This document shows, in pieces, positions 17,627 through 25,923 of a stretch of 64,000 bases of DNA; within the stretch, counting starts at the first letter, position 1, and each line of letters begins with the position of its first letter. Position numbers and translations under genes: made by a program. The DNA is from Streptomyces lavendulae subsp. lavendulae (GTDB taxonomy: Bacteria > Actinomycetota > Actinomycetes > Streptomycetales > Streptomycetaceae): positions 992,001 through 1,056,000 of the forward strand of contig NZ_CP024985.1 in the NCBI RefSeq assembly GCF_002803845.1, read 5' to 3'. Below the pieces are notes generated by a model. The model did not search any database. It saw only the letters and a list, made by a program, of their open reading frames with translations, and was not told the DNA's origin.

Positions 17627-18889
17627 TCAGGCGTCGGCGGGCCGGAGCCGGACGCAGCAGGCGACGGCCGCGGCGAGGAGCACGGCGGCCACCGCGAGGG
17701 CGGGGCGGGCCCCCCACAGGGTCCAGGCCGCGCCGAAGCCGAGGGAGGCGGCGAACCGGGCGAGGGCCTGTCCGGTCTGGACGAGCGCCAGCCCGCCGCC
17801 CCGGTGCTCCTCGGGGACGGCTCCGGCGGCCTCGGCCATGAGCACGCCGTCGGTGGCGGCGTAGAAGCCGCCGTGCAGCAGGAGCACCGCGTACGGCAGG
17901 GCCGGGTGTCCGCCGCCGGCCAGGAGCAGTCCGTAGACGAGCAGCAGCGCGAGGTGACCGCCGAGGAAGACGCGGCGGCGGCCGACGCGGTCGGCGAGCC
18001 GGCCGAGCGGCAGGGCCAGCAGGAAGAAGGCGGCCGCGGTGCCGAGCGGGAGCAGGGCGAACCAGCGGTCGGCGATTCCGGTGGCGCGCTGGAGCAGCAG
18101 GAAGACGAAGGCGTCGCTGACGGTGCACAGGCCCAGCAGGAGGGCGCCGAGGCTGATCCGGCGCAGGTCGCGGCGGCGCAGCAGGCCGAGGGAGGCCCGC
18201 AGGGAGACGGGCTCGGCACCGGGGGCGGGCACGGCGCGGCGGCCCGGTACGAACAGCACCAGCACCAGGACGCCCAGGGCGGCCACGCAGGCACTGACGG
18301 TGAAGACGGCGTCGTAGCCGCCGGCGGCGCCCCGCAGGATGAGGAAGGCGAGGATCGGCCCGATCAGCGCGCCGGCGGTGTCCATGGCCCGGTGCACGCC
18401 GAAGGCCCGGCCGCGGTCCTCGGGGGCGGCGGCCAGCGAGATCAGGGCGTCCCGCGGGGCGGTGCGCAGCCCCTTGCCGGTGCGGTCCAGGGCGAGCACG
18501 GCGCCGATCGCGGGCAGGGTGTGCGCGAGCAGCAGGAGCGGCTTGCACAGGGCGGAGAGGCCGTAGCCGATCCCGGCGAGTGCCTTGTGGCGGCCGAAGC
18601 GGTCGCCGAGGTGGCCTCCGGTGAGCCGGACCAGGGCGCTGACGCCGTTGTAGACGCCGTCGAGCAGGCCGAAGCCGAGCGGGGAGAGCCCGAGCCCGGC
18701 GACGAGGTAGAGCGGGAGCACGGCCGTGACCATCTCGGAGGAGACGTCGGTGATCAGGCTGACCGTGCCGAGGGCGAGCACCGTGGGGGCGAGGGCGGCG
18801 CGCCGCCCCGGGCGGATGCCCGGGGCGACGGCCTGCGACTCGGGGAGCACGGCGGGCGCGTTGTTCGCGCGCGAGTCCGCGACGTACAT
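17627..18889 (-). CDS. MFS transporter
   Basis: A 420-residue major facilitator permease with about 12 transmembrane segments. The N-terminal half carries the strongly conserved TDVSSEMVTAVLPLYL segment (about 47-62), the loop GGHLGDRFGRHKAL and the second-half signature LGRLADRVGRRRVF. The TDVSSEM pattern is shared by a bacterial MFS group of unknown substrate. The ATG at 18889 lies two bases after the stop of the phosphoesterase gene, so the two are almost certainly cotranscribed. Its coupling with a secreted phosphoesterase hints at uptake of a released product, but this is inference. Confidence 0.87.
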   Translation of the reverse strand: MYVADSRANNAPAVLPESQAVAPGIRPGRRAALAPTVLALGTVSLITDVSSEMVTAVLPLYLVAGLGLSPLGFGLLDGVYNGVSALVRLTGGHLGDRFGRHKALAGIGYGLSALCKPLLLLAHTLPAIGAVLALDRTGKGLRTAPRDALISLAAAPEDRGRAFGVHRAMDTAGALIGPILAFLILRGAAGGYDAVFTVSACVAALGVLVLVLFVPGRRAVPAPGAEPVSLRASLGLLRRRDLRRISLGALLLGLCTVSDAFVFLLLQRATGIADRWFALLPLGTAAAFFLLALPLGRLADRVGRRRVFLGGHLALLLVYGLLLAGGGHPALPYAVLLLHGGFYAATDGVLMAEAAGAVPEEHRGGGLALVQTGQALARFAASLGFGAAWTLWGARPALAVAAVLLAAAVACCVRLRPADA

Positions 18890-18891
18890 GG

Positions 18892-19782
18892 TCAGGAGGT
18901 CCAGATCCCCGTGATGTCGGTGGCGGTGGCGGCGTTCCCGGCGTGGGTGGTCAGCCCGGCCAGGTCCTCCAGCGTCCGCAGCATGTCGTAGTGGTTGTAG
19001 GTGGTGCTCGACGTGGAGCCGGGGGCGACGGGCTGGCCGTAGAGCACGGTCGGGATCTTGTTCCCGGCGAGCCGGTTGTCCTCGTCGAAGGTGACGACCA
19101 GGAGGCTGTTGTGGGTCTTGGCCCAGTCGGCGTAGGCCTTGAGGTTGTTCTTGAGCCAGGTGTCGCCGGTGCCGACGGAGCAGTCGTGCATGTCGCTGCA
19201 GAGGTTCGGGACGACGAAGGACACCTTGGGCAGGGTGGTGTAGTCCGTGGGGAACTGCGTCATCGTCTTCGCCGTGCTGGTGGGCACGTTGGAGAAGGCG
19301 AACCAGGGGTTGTGCTTGCGGGCGTAGTTGCCGCTGGAGCAGGTGGTGGAGCCCTGGCTGGGGAGGGTCTCGTTGTAGCTGGCCCAGCTCTTGCCGGCGG
19401 CTATCAGCTCGGAGGCCAGGTTGGGCGCGGAGCTGAACCCGGGCGTGTAACAGCTGTCGCCCGTGACGCCCTGGTTCGAGCCCGAGAAGAGCTGGAGGTA
19501 GTTGGGCTGGCTGGGGTGGGTGATCCCGAAGGAGTTGGTGAGGTTCGCCCCGCCCGCCTTCAAGGAGTTGATGTACGGGGCACTGGAGCTGCCGATGACC
19601 TGGCTGTAGGCGTGGTTCTCGAACACCACCACGACGACGTGGTCGGGGGCGGGCAGGGCCGCGGCGTGGGCGGGCTGTGCGGCTCCGATGCCCGCCCAGA
19701 GCGCGGTACCGGCGGCGGTGACGGCGAAGGCGGTGGCCAGGGCGGCCTTGCGACGGGACCATGAAATGGTCATGCCAAACAC
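18892..19782 (-). CDS. Secreted phosphoesterase (phospholipase C/acid phosphatase-like)
   Basis: A 296-residue exported enzyme. The GTG at 19782 has a perfect GGAGG 8 nt upstream and is preferred over the ATG three codons later. A signal peptide ends near AHAAALP. The mature protein opens with PDHVVVVVFENHAYSQVIG, with the metal-binding acidic and Asn residues of the phosphoesterase family, and continues with THPSQPNYLQLFSG, SFVVPNLCSDMHDC and FDEDN near the C-terminus. This is the AcpA/phospholipase C-type (PF04185) fold in short form. It leads an operon with an MFS transporter. Tandem 11-bp repeats upstream might be a PhoP site. Confidence 0.88.
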   Translation of the reverse strand: MFGMTISWSRRKAALATAFAVTAAGTALWAGIGAAQPAHAAALPAPDHVVVVVFENHAYSQVIGSSSAPYINSLKAGGANLTNSFGITHPSQPNYLQLFSGSNQGVTGDSCYTPGFSSAPNLASELIAAGKSWASYNETLPSQGSTTCSSGNYARKHNPWFAFSNVPTSTAKTMTQFPTDYTTLPKVSFVVPNLCSDMHDCSVGTGDTWLKNNLKAYADWAKTHNSLLVVTFDEDNRLAGNKIPTVLYGQPVAPGSTSSTTYNHYDMLRTLEDLAGLTTHAGNAATATDITGIWTS

Positions 19783-19873
19783 GGAACGTACCTCCGGGCA
19801 TGAGGGGGTCTGGGGGTGGCGGCGCGGACGCACCATACCCAGGGGCGTGTGCATGAGCCAGGGACGGTGGGCC

Positions 19874-19895
19874 AACAGCACGGGAACAGCACGGG
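19874..19895. promoter_or_regulatory. Tandem 11-bp repeats inside an inverted repeat (possible PHO-box-like site)
   Basis: Two identical 11-bp units (AACAGCACGGG, 19874-19884 and 19885-19895) lie head to tail, flanked by arms GGTGGGCC (19866-19873) and GGCCCACC (19894-19901). They sit about 92-113 bp upstream of the phosphoesterase start. On the gene's strand the repeat unit can be phased as GTTCCCGTGCT/GTTGGCCCACC. Streptomyces PHO boxes are tandem 11-bp units beginning GTTCACC, so the period and the GTT match but the rest is imperfect. The remaining 19783-20036 region contains an AT-rich stretch near 19930-19980 that suits promoters. Confidence 0.35.
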
Positions 19896-20036
19896 CCCAC
19901 CAGGCGACGGGTAACGGCCTACCCCGGGAAATCTCAAGAGAAGTAAAAATGAGGAACCCGGACGGACTATCGTTCATCATTCGAACGGAAGCAGTCCAAC
20001 CCCAGACGGGGCAGCAACAGCCGGAGACCACCGCAG

Positions 20037-21473
20037 ATGTCGCACGATTCCGACGGGCAGTACCAGCCGCCGTACCGGCCGGAAGGGCAGTACCCGCAGC
20101 AGCCCCCGTACGGTCAGCAACAGGGCCGACAGCAGGGCCAGCCGCAGTACGCGCCCCAGGGCCGTCCCCAGTCCCCCTACGGGCAGCAGCCCCCGCAGGG
20201 CCGCCCCGCGCAGGGCCAGCAGCCCTACGGCCGGCCCGGGTACGGGCAGCCGCAGCAGGGCGGGGGCCCCTACGGCCAGAACGGGTACGGGCAGCAGGAC
20301 CCGGGCTACGAGGCCCCCACGATGCAGCAGCCCCGCTACGAGCAGCCGCCCTACCAGCAGCAGCACCAGCAGGAGCAGCAGTACGACCGGTACGAGCCCC
20401 CCTACGAGGAGGAGCCCCCGCGCCGGAAGTCCAAGGCCAAGAAGTGGATCATCGCCGGAGTCTCGGTCCTGGCCCTCGCGGGGATCGCCGCCGGCGCCAT
20501 GAGCTACTTCGAGATACCGCCGTTCACCGACAAGGGCGAGGCCGTGTCCTTCGGCAAGCCCGCGGGCGACAAGGGCGGGGCGGCCAAGCCGGCGGCCAAC
20601 TCGAAGATGTCGATGCCCACGAACCCGACGGCCGTGTTCAAGAACGCGTCGACCCTTTCGGACGGCACCCACGTGGCGGTCACCGAGCTGGACGGCAAGA
20701 AGTCCGGCTTCAAGGGGAAGGTGTGGGTCTGGGCTCCGAAGGAGTACAACGACCCCAAGTTCGCCAAGAGCGGCTTCCCGGTCATGATCGCCCTGCCCGG
20801 CGGCGCCGGCTACCCGGTCAACTACTGGATGGGCACCGACCTCAAGCTCCAGTCGAGCATCAGCCAGTGGTACTCCGAGGGGAAGAGCAAGCCCTTCATC
20901 CTGGCGATGCCGGTGCTCAACCCGCAGCCGGACGAGCCCAAGGCCATCTACTGGGACGGTTCCGACATCCCGGGCCAGCCCAAGATGGGGACCTGGCTGA
21001 CCGACGACGTCCCGGACCTGATGCGGGAGAACTTCCGCACCGTCAAGTCGCGTGACGGCTGGGCCTTCATGGGCTCCTCCACCGGCGGCTTCTCCAGCCT
21101 CAAGGCCGTGCTCAAGTACCCGGAGAAGTTCAAGGCCGCGATCTGCTCCGGCCCGGACATCGTCCCGGACTCCCCCCTGTGGGTGGGCCACGACAAGGAG
21201 AAGGCCGAGAACAACCCGGAGCTGCTCGCCAAGCAGCTCATCGACAAGAAGGGCCCGGACGTCTACCTGGCCTTCCAGGTCGGCGACAACGAGAGCAACA
21301 AGAAAACGCTCCCGGACGTGCAGAAATTCGTCGCCACCTATACCAAGGGCCCCATCCACACCAGCCTGAGAGTGATCCCGGGCGGCCAGCACAACGCCAA
21401 GACCTACGTGCCCAACATGGGTCTGGGACCGATCGAGTTCATCAGCAAGGTCATGGAAGGACCAGTGGAGTAA
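20037..21473 (+). CDS. Membrane-anchored esterase with Pro/Gln/Tyr-rich cytoplasmic head
   Basis: A 478-residue protein in three parts. Residues 1-130 are a low-complexity Gln/Pro/Tyr/Gly head (YGQQQGRQQ-type repeats). A lysine-rich stop (RKSKAKK) and one transmembrane helix (WIIAGVSVLALAGIAAGA, about 139-157) follow. The outside domain is an esterase-D/antigen-85-like alpha/beta hydrolase with oxyanion segment LPGGAGYP, nucleophile Ser348 in GSSTGG and a late histidine in IPGGQHNAKTY. Such surface esterases act on acyl esters or cell-envelope lipids. The start ATG follows GGAGACCACCGCAG. The 3' end overlaps the convergent carboxylesterase gene by 23 bp. Confidence 0.85.
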   Translation: MSHDSDGQYQPPYRPEGQYPQQPPYGQQQGRQQGQPQYAPQGRPQSPYGQQPPQGRPAQGQQPYGRPGYGQPQQGGGPYGQNGYGQQDPGYEAPTMQQPRYEQPPYQQQHQQEQQYDRYEPPYEEEPPRRKSKAKKWIIAGVSVLALAGIAAGAMSYFEIPPFTDKGEAVSFGKPAGDKGGAAKPAANSKMSMPTNPTAVFKNASTLSDGTHVAVTELDGKKSGFKGKVWVWAPKEYNDPKFAKSGFPVMIALPGGAGYPVNYWMGTDLKLQSSISQWYSEGKSKPFILAMPVLNPQPDEPKAIYWDGSDIPGQPKMGTWLTDDVPDLMRENFRTVKSRDGWAFMGSSTGGFSSLKAVLKYPEKFKAAICSGPDIVPDSPLWVGHDKEKAENNPELLAKQLIDKKGPDVYLAFQVGDNESNKKTLPDVQKFVATYTKGPIHTSLRVIPGGQHNAKTYVPNMGLGPIEFISKVMEGPVE

Positions 21474-22905
21474 CAGCCTCCACGCGCACTGCCTCCGGCT
21501 CCGGCCCGCCGAACACCTTCGGCGGGCCGTCGCCGTTCCAGGGCGCCCAGCCGGGGTCCCCGGTGGTGGCGTAGCGGACCCAGGCCCCGTGCATCTCGTC
21601 GGCGAGGGCCTGCGGCGCGTCCGGCCCGGCCAGCCAGGCGGACTCCGCCAGAGCGAGGGTGTCGAAGACGAAACCCAGCTCCAGCGCGTGGCAGGCCCCC
21701 AGCCCCGGTACGCCGCTGGGCCAGCCGAACTCGTACAGATGGCTCGGGGCCGCCCGCCGGGCCCCGGCGATCCGCCGCAGGGGGTCGCGCAGCAGCCGGT
21801 CGGTGACCAGGTGCCCGGCCAGGTCGGCCGGGGAGGCCTGCGGCAGCGCGGCGCGCAGCGCCCGTACGGCGGCCCGGTCCTTGCCGCCGCGCAGCCGGCC
21901 GTACGCCACGGCCAGCGGGCCGAGCCGGTCCAGCAGCCGCATCCCGCCCGTGGGTGCCAGCCACAGCCGGTGCTCCTGGGCGGTCCAGCCCATGAGCAGC
22001 GGTACCTCCGAGGCCATGGCGGCCTCCAGCGGGTCGGCGGGCAGCGTGTCCGGGTCGGTGACCAGCCCGAAGGCCGGTCCGCCCAGCACCGGGGAGGAGC
22101 GGCGCAGCACCGCCGCCTGGGCGGAGAGCAGGGCGGGCAGGCCCACCGCCCCGAAGGCCCGGGCGGTGGCCGGCACCCCGAGCCGGGCGGCCATCCGCCG
22201 GACCATCGTGCGGACCCGGTCGCGCGGCAGCACCTCGGGGGCCCCGCTCTGCAGGACGGCCCGCCGGAACAGGCCCTCGGCCCGGGGTGCCGCGAGCAGG
22301 GCGCCCACGCTGATCGCCCCGGCCGACTCGCCGAAGACGGTGACGCGGCCGGGGTCGCCGCCGAAGGCCGCGATGTTCTCCCGGACCCATGCGAGGGCGG
22401 CGAGCTGGTCGAGGAGGCCGCGGTTGGCGGGGGCGTCGGGGAAGAGCCCGTAACCGAGCACGCCGAGGCGGAAGTTGACCGAGACGAGCACGATCCCGTC
22501 ACGGGCGAAGGCGGAGCCGTCGTAGACGGGGACGGCGGAGGAGCCCCGGGTGTGGGCGCCGCCGTGCAGCCACACCATGACGGGCAGCCGGGCCGCGGGC
22601 GCCGGGTCGGGGGTCCACACGTTGACGGTGAGGCAGTCCTCGCCGGGGATCTCCGGGTCGGACAGCAGCGCGGCGAAGAGCGGCGGGTAGGGCACCTTGG
22701 GGGCGGTCGGGCCGAACGCCCCCGCGTCGCGTACGCCGTCCCAGGCCCGCGGGGGTGCGGGCGCCGCGAAGGCGAGGGGGCCGACGGGCGGGGCCGCGTA
22801 GGGGACGCCCCGGAAGACGGCGGTCCCGCCCGGGCCCCACCGGCCCTCCACCGTGCCGTGTGCGGTACCGGCCCGGGGCCGTCCGCCGCCGCTCACTGCG
22901 CTCAT
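21451..22905 (-). CDS. Type-B carboxylesterase
   Basis: A 484-residue carboxylesterase/lipase family enzyme. Diagnostic segments are FRGVPYAAPPVG (31-42), EDCLTVNVWTP (89-99), the oxyanion hole LHGGAHTRG (113-121), and the nucleophile elbow VFGESAGAIS with Ser194. A catalytic His is expected in CHALELGFVFDT (about 415). No signal peptide is evident, so it is probably cytoplasmic. The ATG at 22905 was chosen because conserved sequence starts about 16 residues later; the open frame continues upstream without family similarity. The substrate is not predictable. Confidence 0.9.
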   Translation of the reverse strand: MSAVSGGGRPRAGTAHGTVEGRWGPGGTAVFRGVPYAAPPVGPLAFAAPAPPRAWDGVRDAGAFGPTAPKVPYPPLFAALLSDPEIPGEDCLTVNVWTPDPAPAARLPVMVWLHGGAHTRGSSAVPVYDGSAFARDGIVLVSVNFRLGVLGYGLFPDAPANRGLLDQLAALAWVRENIAAFGGDPGRVTVFGESAGAISVGALLAAPRAEGLFRRAVLQSGAPEVLPRDRVRTMVRRMAARLGVPATARAFGAVGLPALLSAQAAVLRRSSPVLGGPAFGLVTDPDTLPADPLEAAMASEVPLLMGWTAQEHRLWLAPTGGMRLLDRLGPLAVAYGRLRGGKDRAAVRALRAALPQASPADLAGHLVTDRLLRDPLRRIAGARRAAPSHLYEFGWPSGVPGLGACHALELGFVFDTLALAESAWLAGPDAPQALADEMHGAWVRYATTGDPGWAPWNGDGPPKVFGGPEPEAVRVEAVTPLVLP

Positions 22906-23017
22906 CCGTGCTCTCCGTGCTCTCCTCGGGACCCACCCGCGCTCCGGGCACGGTCGCACAGGCGTGCCGGGGGTGACAAGGCGTGACCCGGGCCGGGGCC
23001 CTCCGGGTTGGACCGGC

Positions 23018-23353
23018 ATGCGAACCGTTCGGAACCCCCGCGCCCCGCGCGTCCTGTCCGCCCTGCTGCTGGCCGCGGCCGGCCTCTCGGGGGCCGTCGG
23101 CCCCGCCGTGGCCGCCGGGCCCGACTTCCAGTACGTCGGCCAGGACGACCGGGTCCACGGCCTGGCCTCCCCGAAGGGCTGTGTCGAGGCGGAGGGCGGC
23201 GGCACCCGGGCGGTCACCAACCGGACCCGGGCCACCGCGACCCTCTACCGCGAACCCCGCTGCGCGGGGCCGGCCGTGGCGGTCCTGCGGCCCGGAACCG
23301 TGACCCAGGTGCGGCCCTACTTCGCCTCCGTCCGGTTCTCGTTCACCGGGTAG
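23018..23353 (+). CDS. Small secreted protein, crystallin-like or unknown
   Basis: A 111-residue protein with a signal peptide (residues 1-33, ending AVAA). The mature 78 residues contain two cysteines (KGCVEAEG and EPRCAGP) that could form a disulfide, and a strand-rich pattern with TATLYREPRCAG and FASVRFSF. The pattern resembles small secreted Streptomyces proteins of the beta/gamma-crystallin-like type, but the match is loose and no function is claimed. It is 95 bp upstream of the chaplin gene and probably transcribed separately. Confidence 0.6.
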   Translation: MRTVRNPRAPRVLSALLLAAAGLSGAVGPAVAAGPDFQYVGQDDRVHGLASPKGCVEAEGGGTRAVTNRTRATATLYREPRCAGPAVAVLRPGTVTQVRPYFASVRFSFTG

Positions 23354-23448
23354 CCGAACGGACCGTGACCACTCGGCCCCCGCCGCGTTGTATGCCATGT
23401 CAAATGCCGCAGCCACTGCGGCGCCCCACATCTCACGAGGAGATCTTG

Positions 23449-23736
23449 ATGTCGCGTATCGCGAAGGCGTTCGTCATCACCGCTGCTGCCGGTAGCGCCC
23501 TGGCCGCCGGTGCGGGTCTGGCGGCTGCCGATGCCGGAGCGCACGGTGCGGCGGTCGGCTCCCCCGGTGTCCTGTCGGGCAACCTTCTCCAGGTTCCGGT
23601 CCACGTCCCGGTCAACGTCTGCGGCAACACCGTGAACGTGGTCGGCCTGCTGAACCCGGCCTTCGGCAACACCTGCATCAACGCGTCGGGCGGCGAGCAC
23701 GCCGACCACCACACCCAGGGCGGCTACGGCGGCTGA
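23449..23736 (+). CDS. Short chaplin (hydrophobic aerial-hypha surface protein)
   Basis: A 95-residue secreted chaplin. Signal peptide residues 1-28 (KAFVITAAAGSALAAGAGLAAADA) are followed by one chaplin domain: GSPGVLSGN, then PVHVPVNVCGNTVNVVGLLNPAFGN and TCINA. The two conserved cysteines form a disulfide in the family. The mature protein lacks an LPXTG sorting signal, so it belongs to the short, non-anchored chaplin class (ChpD-H type). A His/Gly-rich tail (HADHHTQGGYGG) is unusual for short chaplins. Chaplins assemble into amyloid-like fibrils that lower surface tension for aerial growth (family knowledge). A GAGGAG ribosome site lies 6 nt before the ATG. Confidence 0.95.
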   Translation: MSRIAKAFVITAAAGSALAAGAGLAAADAGAHGAAVGSPGVLSGNLLQVPVHVPVNVCGNTVNVVGLLNPAFGNTCINASGGEHADHHTQGGYGG

Positions 23737-23757
23737 CCACCGGCCTGACCTGACGAG

Positions 23758-23787
23758 AAGGGCCCCCGCCGGGCGGCGGGGGCCCTT
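23758..23787 (+). terminator. Intrinsic terminator of the chaplin gene
   Basis: A 13-bp stem (23758-23770 pairing with 23775-23787) with a GGGC loop is followed by a short T run. It begins 22 bp after the chaplin stop and lies before the convergent tyrosinase gene, so it may serve both directions. Confidence 0.85.
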
Positions 23788-23837
23788 TCCGCGCGCCCTC
23801 GGGCCCGGACCGGAGGCCCGGACCGGGGGCGGGGAGC

Positions 23838-24701
23838 TCACGCGTAGCGGTAGACGCCCTGGTGCCCGTACATCTCGCGCGGCGTGACGTCCCACGGCGG
23901 CATCGGTTCGTCGAGGGCGATCACCCGGCCCCGCTGGAGGTCTCCGGGGGCGAGAGGGGCGGCCGGCAGGTAGCCGGAGTCGGGGTGCCGCTGCTGCCAG
24001 CGGTCCCACAGCAGGTCCACGAAGGCGTGGTGCAGCCAGAAGGCGGGGTCGTTGGGGGCCGTGCCGCCCGTCATGTGGCCGCCGATCCACTGGTGGACCT
24101 TGTTGTGGTTGCGCCAGCGCTCGCTCTTCGGCGCGGCCCAGCCCTCCAGCTTGTTGCGGAAACCGCCGCCCGCGGCGGTGGAGTCCCACGGCGAGCTGTC
24201 GTAGAGGGGGTCGTCGAGCGCCCACTGGAGTTCGGCCGGGGTGGGCAGGGAGATCGGGTTGCCGGGACGGCCGAGGTTGCGGGTGAGGAACCGCGCCTCG
24301 GTGACCCCCACGGTGATCGCCCAGTTGCCGCGTTCGTAGGCGAACGGGCCGGTCATCACCTGCCGGTCGCCCTCGCGGCCGGTGCCGCCGAGGAAGTCGT
24401 CGGCCCAGAGGGAGGAGACGGGGCTGCTGTCGGTCGTCCAGTCCCAGTACGGGAGGGACACCCCCGGGTCGAGGGCCCGCAGCTCCTTCTCGAACTCCAG
24501 CAGGTAGCGCCGGTGCCAGGGGAAGAAGGACGGGGACATGTGCCCGACGCGCAGTTTGCGGTCCCGGTCGGGCACGAAGTACCGGTCGTGGGTCCGCACG
24601 AAGGCGTCGTACGTGCCATTGCGCTTGAGCTCCAGCACGGCCGCCGTGAACCGCTTCTTCTGCGCGCCGGTCAGGTCCTTCTGGTTCTGTCGCGTGTACA
24701 A
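23838..24701 (-). CDS. melD2: Second tyrosinase (MelC2/MelD2 paralogue)
   Basis: A 287-residue type-3 copper oxidase clearly paralogous to MelC2 at 4.1 kb. CuA ligands are His38, His54 and His63 (RTHDR, VGHMSP, PWHRRY) and CuB ligands His199, His203 and His225 (NHNKVH, LHHAF). The ATG of the long frame lies inside melD1 and is implausible. The TTG at 24701 has GGGAGGAG with a 7-nt spacer and gives a protein aligning from residue 1 with MelC2. No signal peptide is present. An eight-residue or so insertion precedes CuB (WDSTAAGGG). Streptomyces often carry a secreted MelC and a second MelD enzyme used in stress phenol oxidation (family knowledge). Confidence 0.94.
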   Translation of the reverse strand: MYTRQNQKDLTGAQKKRFTAAVLELKRNGTYDAFVRTHDRYFVPDRDRKLRVGHMSPSFFPWHRRYLLEFEKELRALDPGVSLPYWDWTTDSSPVSSLWADDFLGGTGREGDRQVMTGPFAYERGNWAITVGVTEARFLTRNLGRPGNPISLPTPAELQWALDDPLYDSSPWDSTAAGGGFRNKLEGWAAPKSERWRNHNKVHQWIGGHMTGGTAPNDPAFWLHHAFVDLLWDRWQQRHPDSGYLPAAPLAPGDLQRGRVIALDEPMPPWDVTPREMYGHQGVYRYA

Positions 24702-24726
24702 GGCGGGGCTCCTCCCGGGATGTCCG

Positions 24727-25104
24727 TCAGCCGTGGTGCGGGGCCGCGAGGGCCAGCTGGTTGGTGCCGAGTTCGTCGACGGCGGCCCGGGCCAGCTCCA
24801 GCGGGGTCGCGAAGGACTCGAAGTGGTTGACCCCGCTGAGGTAACTGCCGTCGGCACGCCGCATGACGTGCAGGGGGCGGCCGTCGATGCGCACCGCGGC
24901 CCCCGCGAGGTCGACGCTGATGTGGCGGCCGCGGTACGTCTCCTCGGTGAGCGGAGCGGGGGTGAGGGTCTGGCGCGGGCGCCGGGCCCCGAGGACGGGG
25001 GCCAGGGCCGCGGCCGCTCCGGCGAGCACGGCCGCGGTGAAGGCCGTACGCAGGACCGCGCGGCGGCTCGGTCGGGCTGCTGCTGCTGCTGCTGCTGCGT
25101 ACAT
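24727..25104 (-). CDS. melD1: Second tyrosinase co-factor (MelC1/MelD1 paralogue)
   Basis: A 125-residue copper-transfer co-factor located upstream of the second tyrosinase gene with a 25-bp gap. It has a twin-arginine signal (PSRRAVLR) after an eight-alanine run at residues 3-10. Conserved MelC1 elements are [37 protein letters not shown] and the C-terminal [15 protein letters not shown]. It lacks the His-rich GGHHGGHH stretch of MelC1 and ends PHHG. The alanine run is encoded by a GCA trinucleotide repeat directly after the start codon. Confidence 0.92.
   Translation of the reverse strand: MYAAAAAAAARPSRRAVLRTAFTAAVLAGAAAALAPVLGARRPRQTLTPAPLTEETYRGRHISVDLAGAAVRIDGRPLHVMRRADGSYLSGVNHFESFATPLELARAAVDELGTNQLALAAPHHG
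25076..25098 (-). repeat. Trinucleotide (GCA)7 repeat at the melD1 start
   Basis: Seven tandem GCT triplets on the plus strand (25076-25096) read as GCA alanine codons right after ATG TAC of melD1. It is a short in-frame microsatellite, so slippage would change the length of the alanine run in the signal peptide n-region without breaking the frame. Confidence 0.8.
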
Positions 25105-25163
25105 ACGGTCTCCCTCGCTCGGCGTTCCGCGCTACGGGGTCTAACGCGGCGTGGCGGGGGAGG

Positions 25164-25706
25164 TCACCTCCGGGCGGCGGCCCGCTCGGGGTGCTTGTAG
25201 TAGAGGGTCGTGGGGCGCAGCCGCCCGGCCGGGTCGGTGGCGTAGTCGGGGATGGTTCCGGCCTCGGTCCAGCCGGCCGCGCGGTAGACCCGTTCGGCAG
25301 GACTGCCGGTCTCGGTGTCGAGGAACAGCAGGACGACCCCGGCGACGGCGGCCTGGTGCTCGGCCTCCGCGAGCAGGGCGCGGGCGGTGCCGCGGCCCCG
25401 GGCGGACGGGTGCACCATCAGCTTGCGCAGTTCGGCCCTGTGGCGGCCGTTGGGCTTGGTCTCCCGCTGCCAGCCGACGGTGCCGTCGAGCCGGCCGTCG
25501 GGGCCCCGGGAGATCCAGAGGGCGAGGGAGCCTTCCTCGACGGCGGGCAGCAGGGACTCCCACCAGGCGGCGGCCTCCTCGCGGCCGAGGCCGGCGAGGA
25601 AACCGAGGGAGGCTCCGTCCGCCACGACGTCGTGGAGGAGGGCGGCGAGTTCGTCGCGGTGGGCGCGCAGTGCGGGCGCGGTGAGGCGGATGGGGGTGAC
25701 CGTCAT
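25164..25706 (-). CDS. GNAT family N-acetyltransferase
   Basis: A 180-residue single-domain acetyltransferase. Motif A is LRKLMVHPSARGRGTARALLAEAE (residues about 91-114, with the acyl-CoA-binding R-x-x-G-x-G/A loop). Motif B is DTETGSPAERVYRAAGWTEAG. The start at 25706 (MTVTPIRL) is chosen because the longer open frame upstream is low-complexity. Substrate unknown. It stands alone between the melD operon and a small secreted peptide gene. Confidence 0.88.
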   Translation of the reverse strand: MTVTPIRLTAPALRAHRDELAALLHDVVADGASLGFLAGLGREEAAAWWESLLPAVEEGSLALWISRGPDGRLDGTVGWQRETKPNGRHRAELRKLMVHPSARGRGTARALLAEAEHQAAVAGVVLLFLDTETGSPAERVYRAAGWTEAGTIPDYATDPAGRLRPTTLYYKHPERAAARR

Positions 25707-25923
25707 GGGCCGAGGATAGGGACCGCTCCCCGGCGCGGCGCGCGCGGGGGCGGTGCGGGCCCGGGGCCGGCTCGGGCCCACGGGGCCTCGGCGGGCCAAC
25801 AGGGCCGCGGCGGACCGCGGGACGAACCGGGCGCCGGTGTCCGCATCCTCAAGTCACTTGCTGTGTAAGCTGATTCCCGAAGATCATTTCTTGTGCCGCA
25901 TGAGACTTCCGGGGGAACCACGC

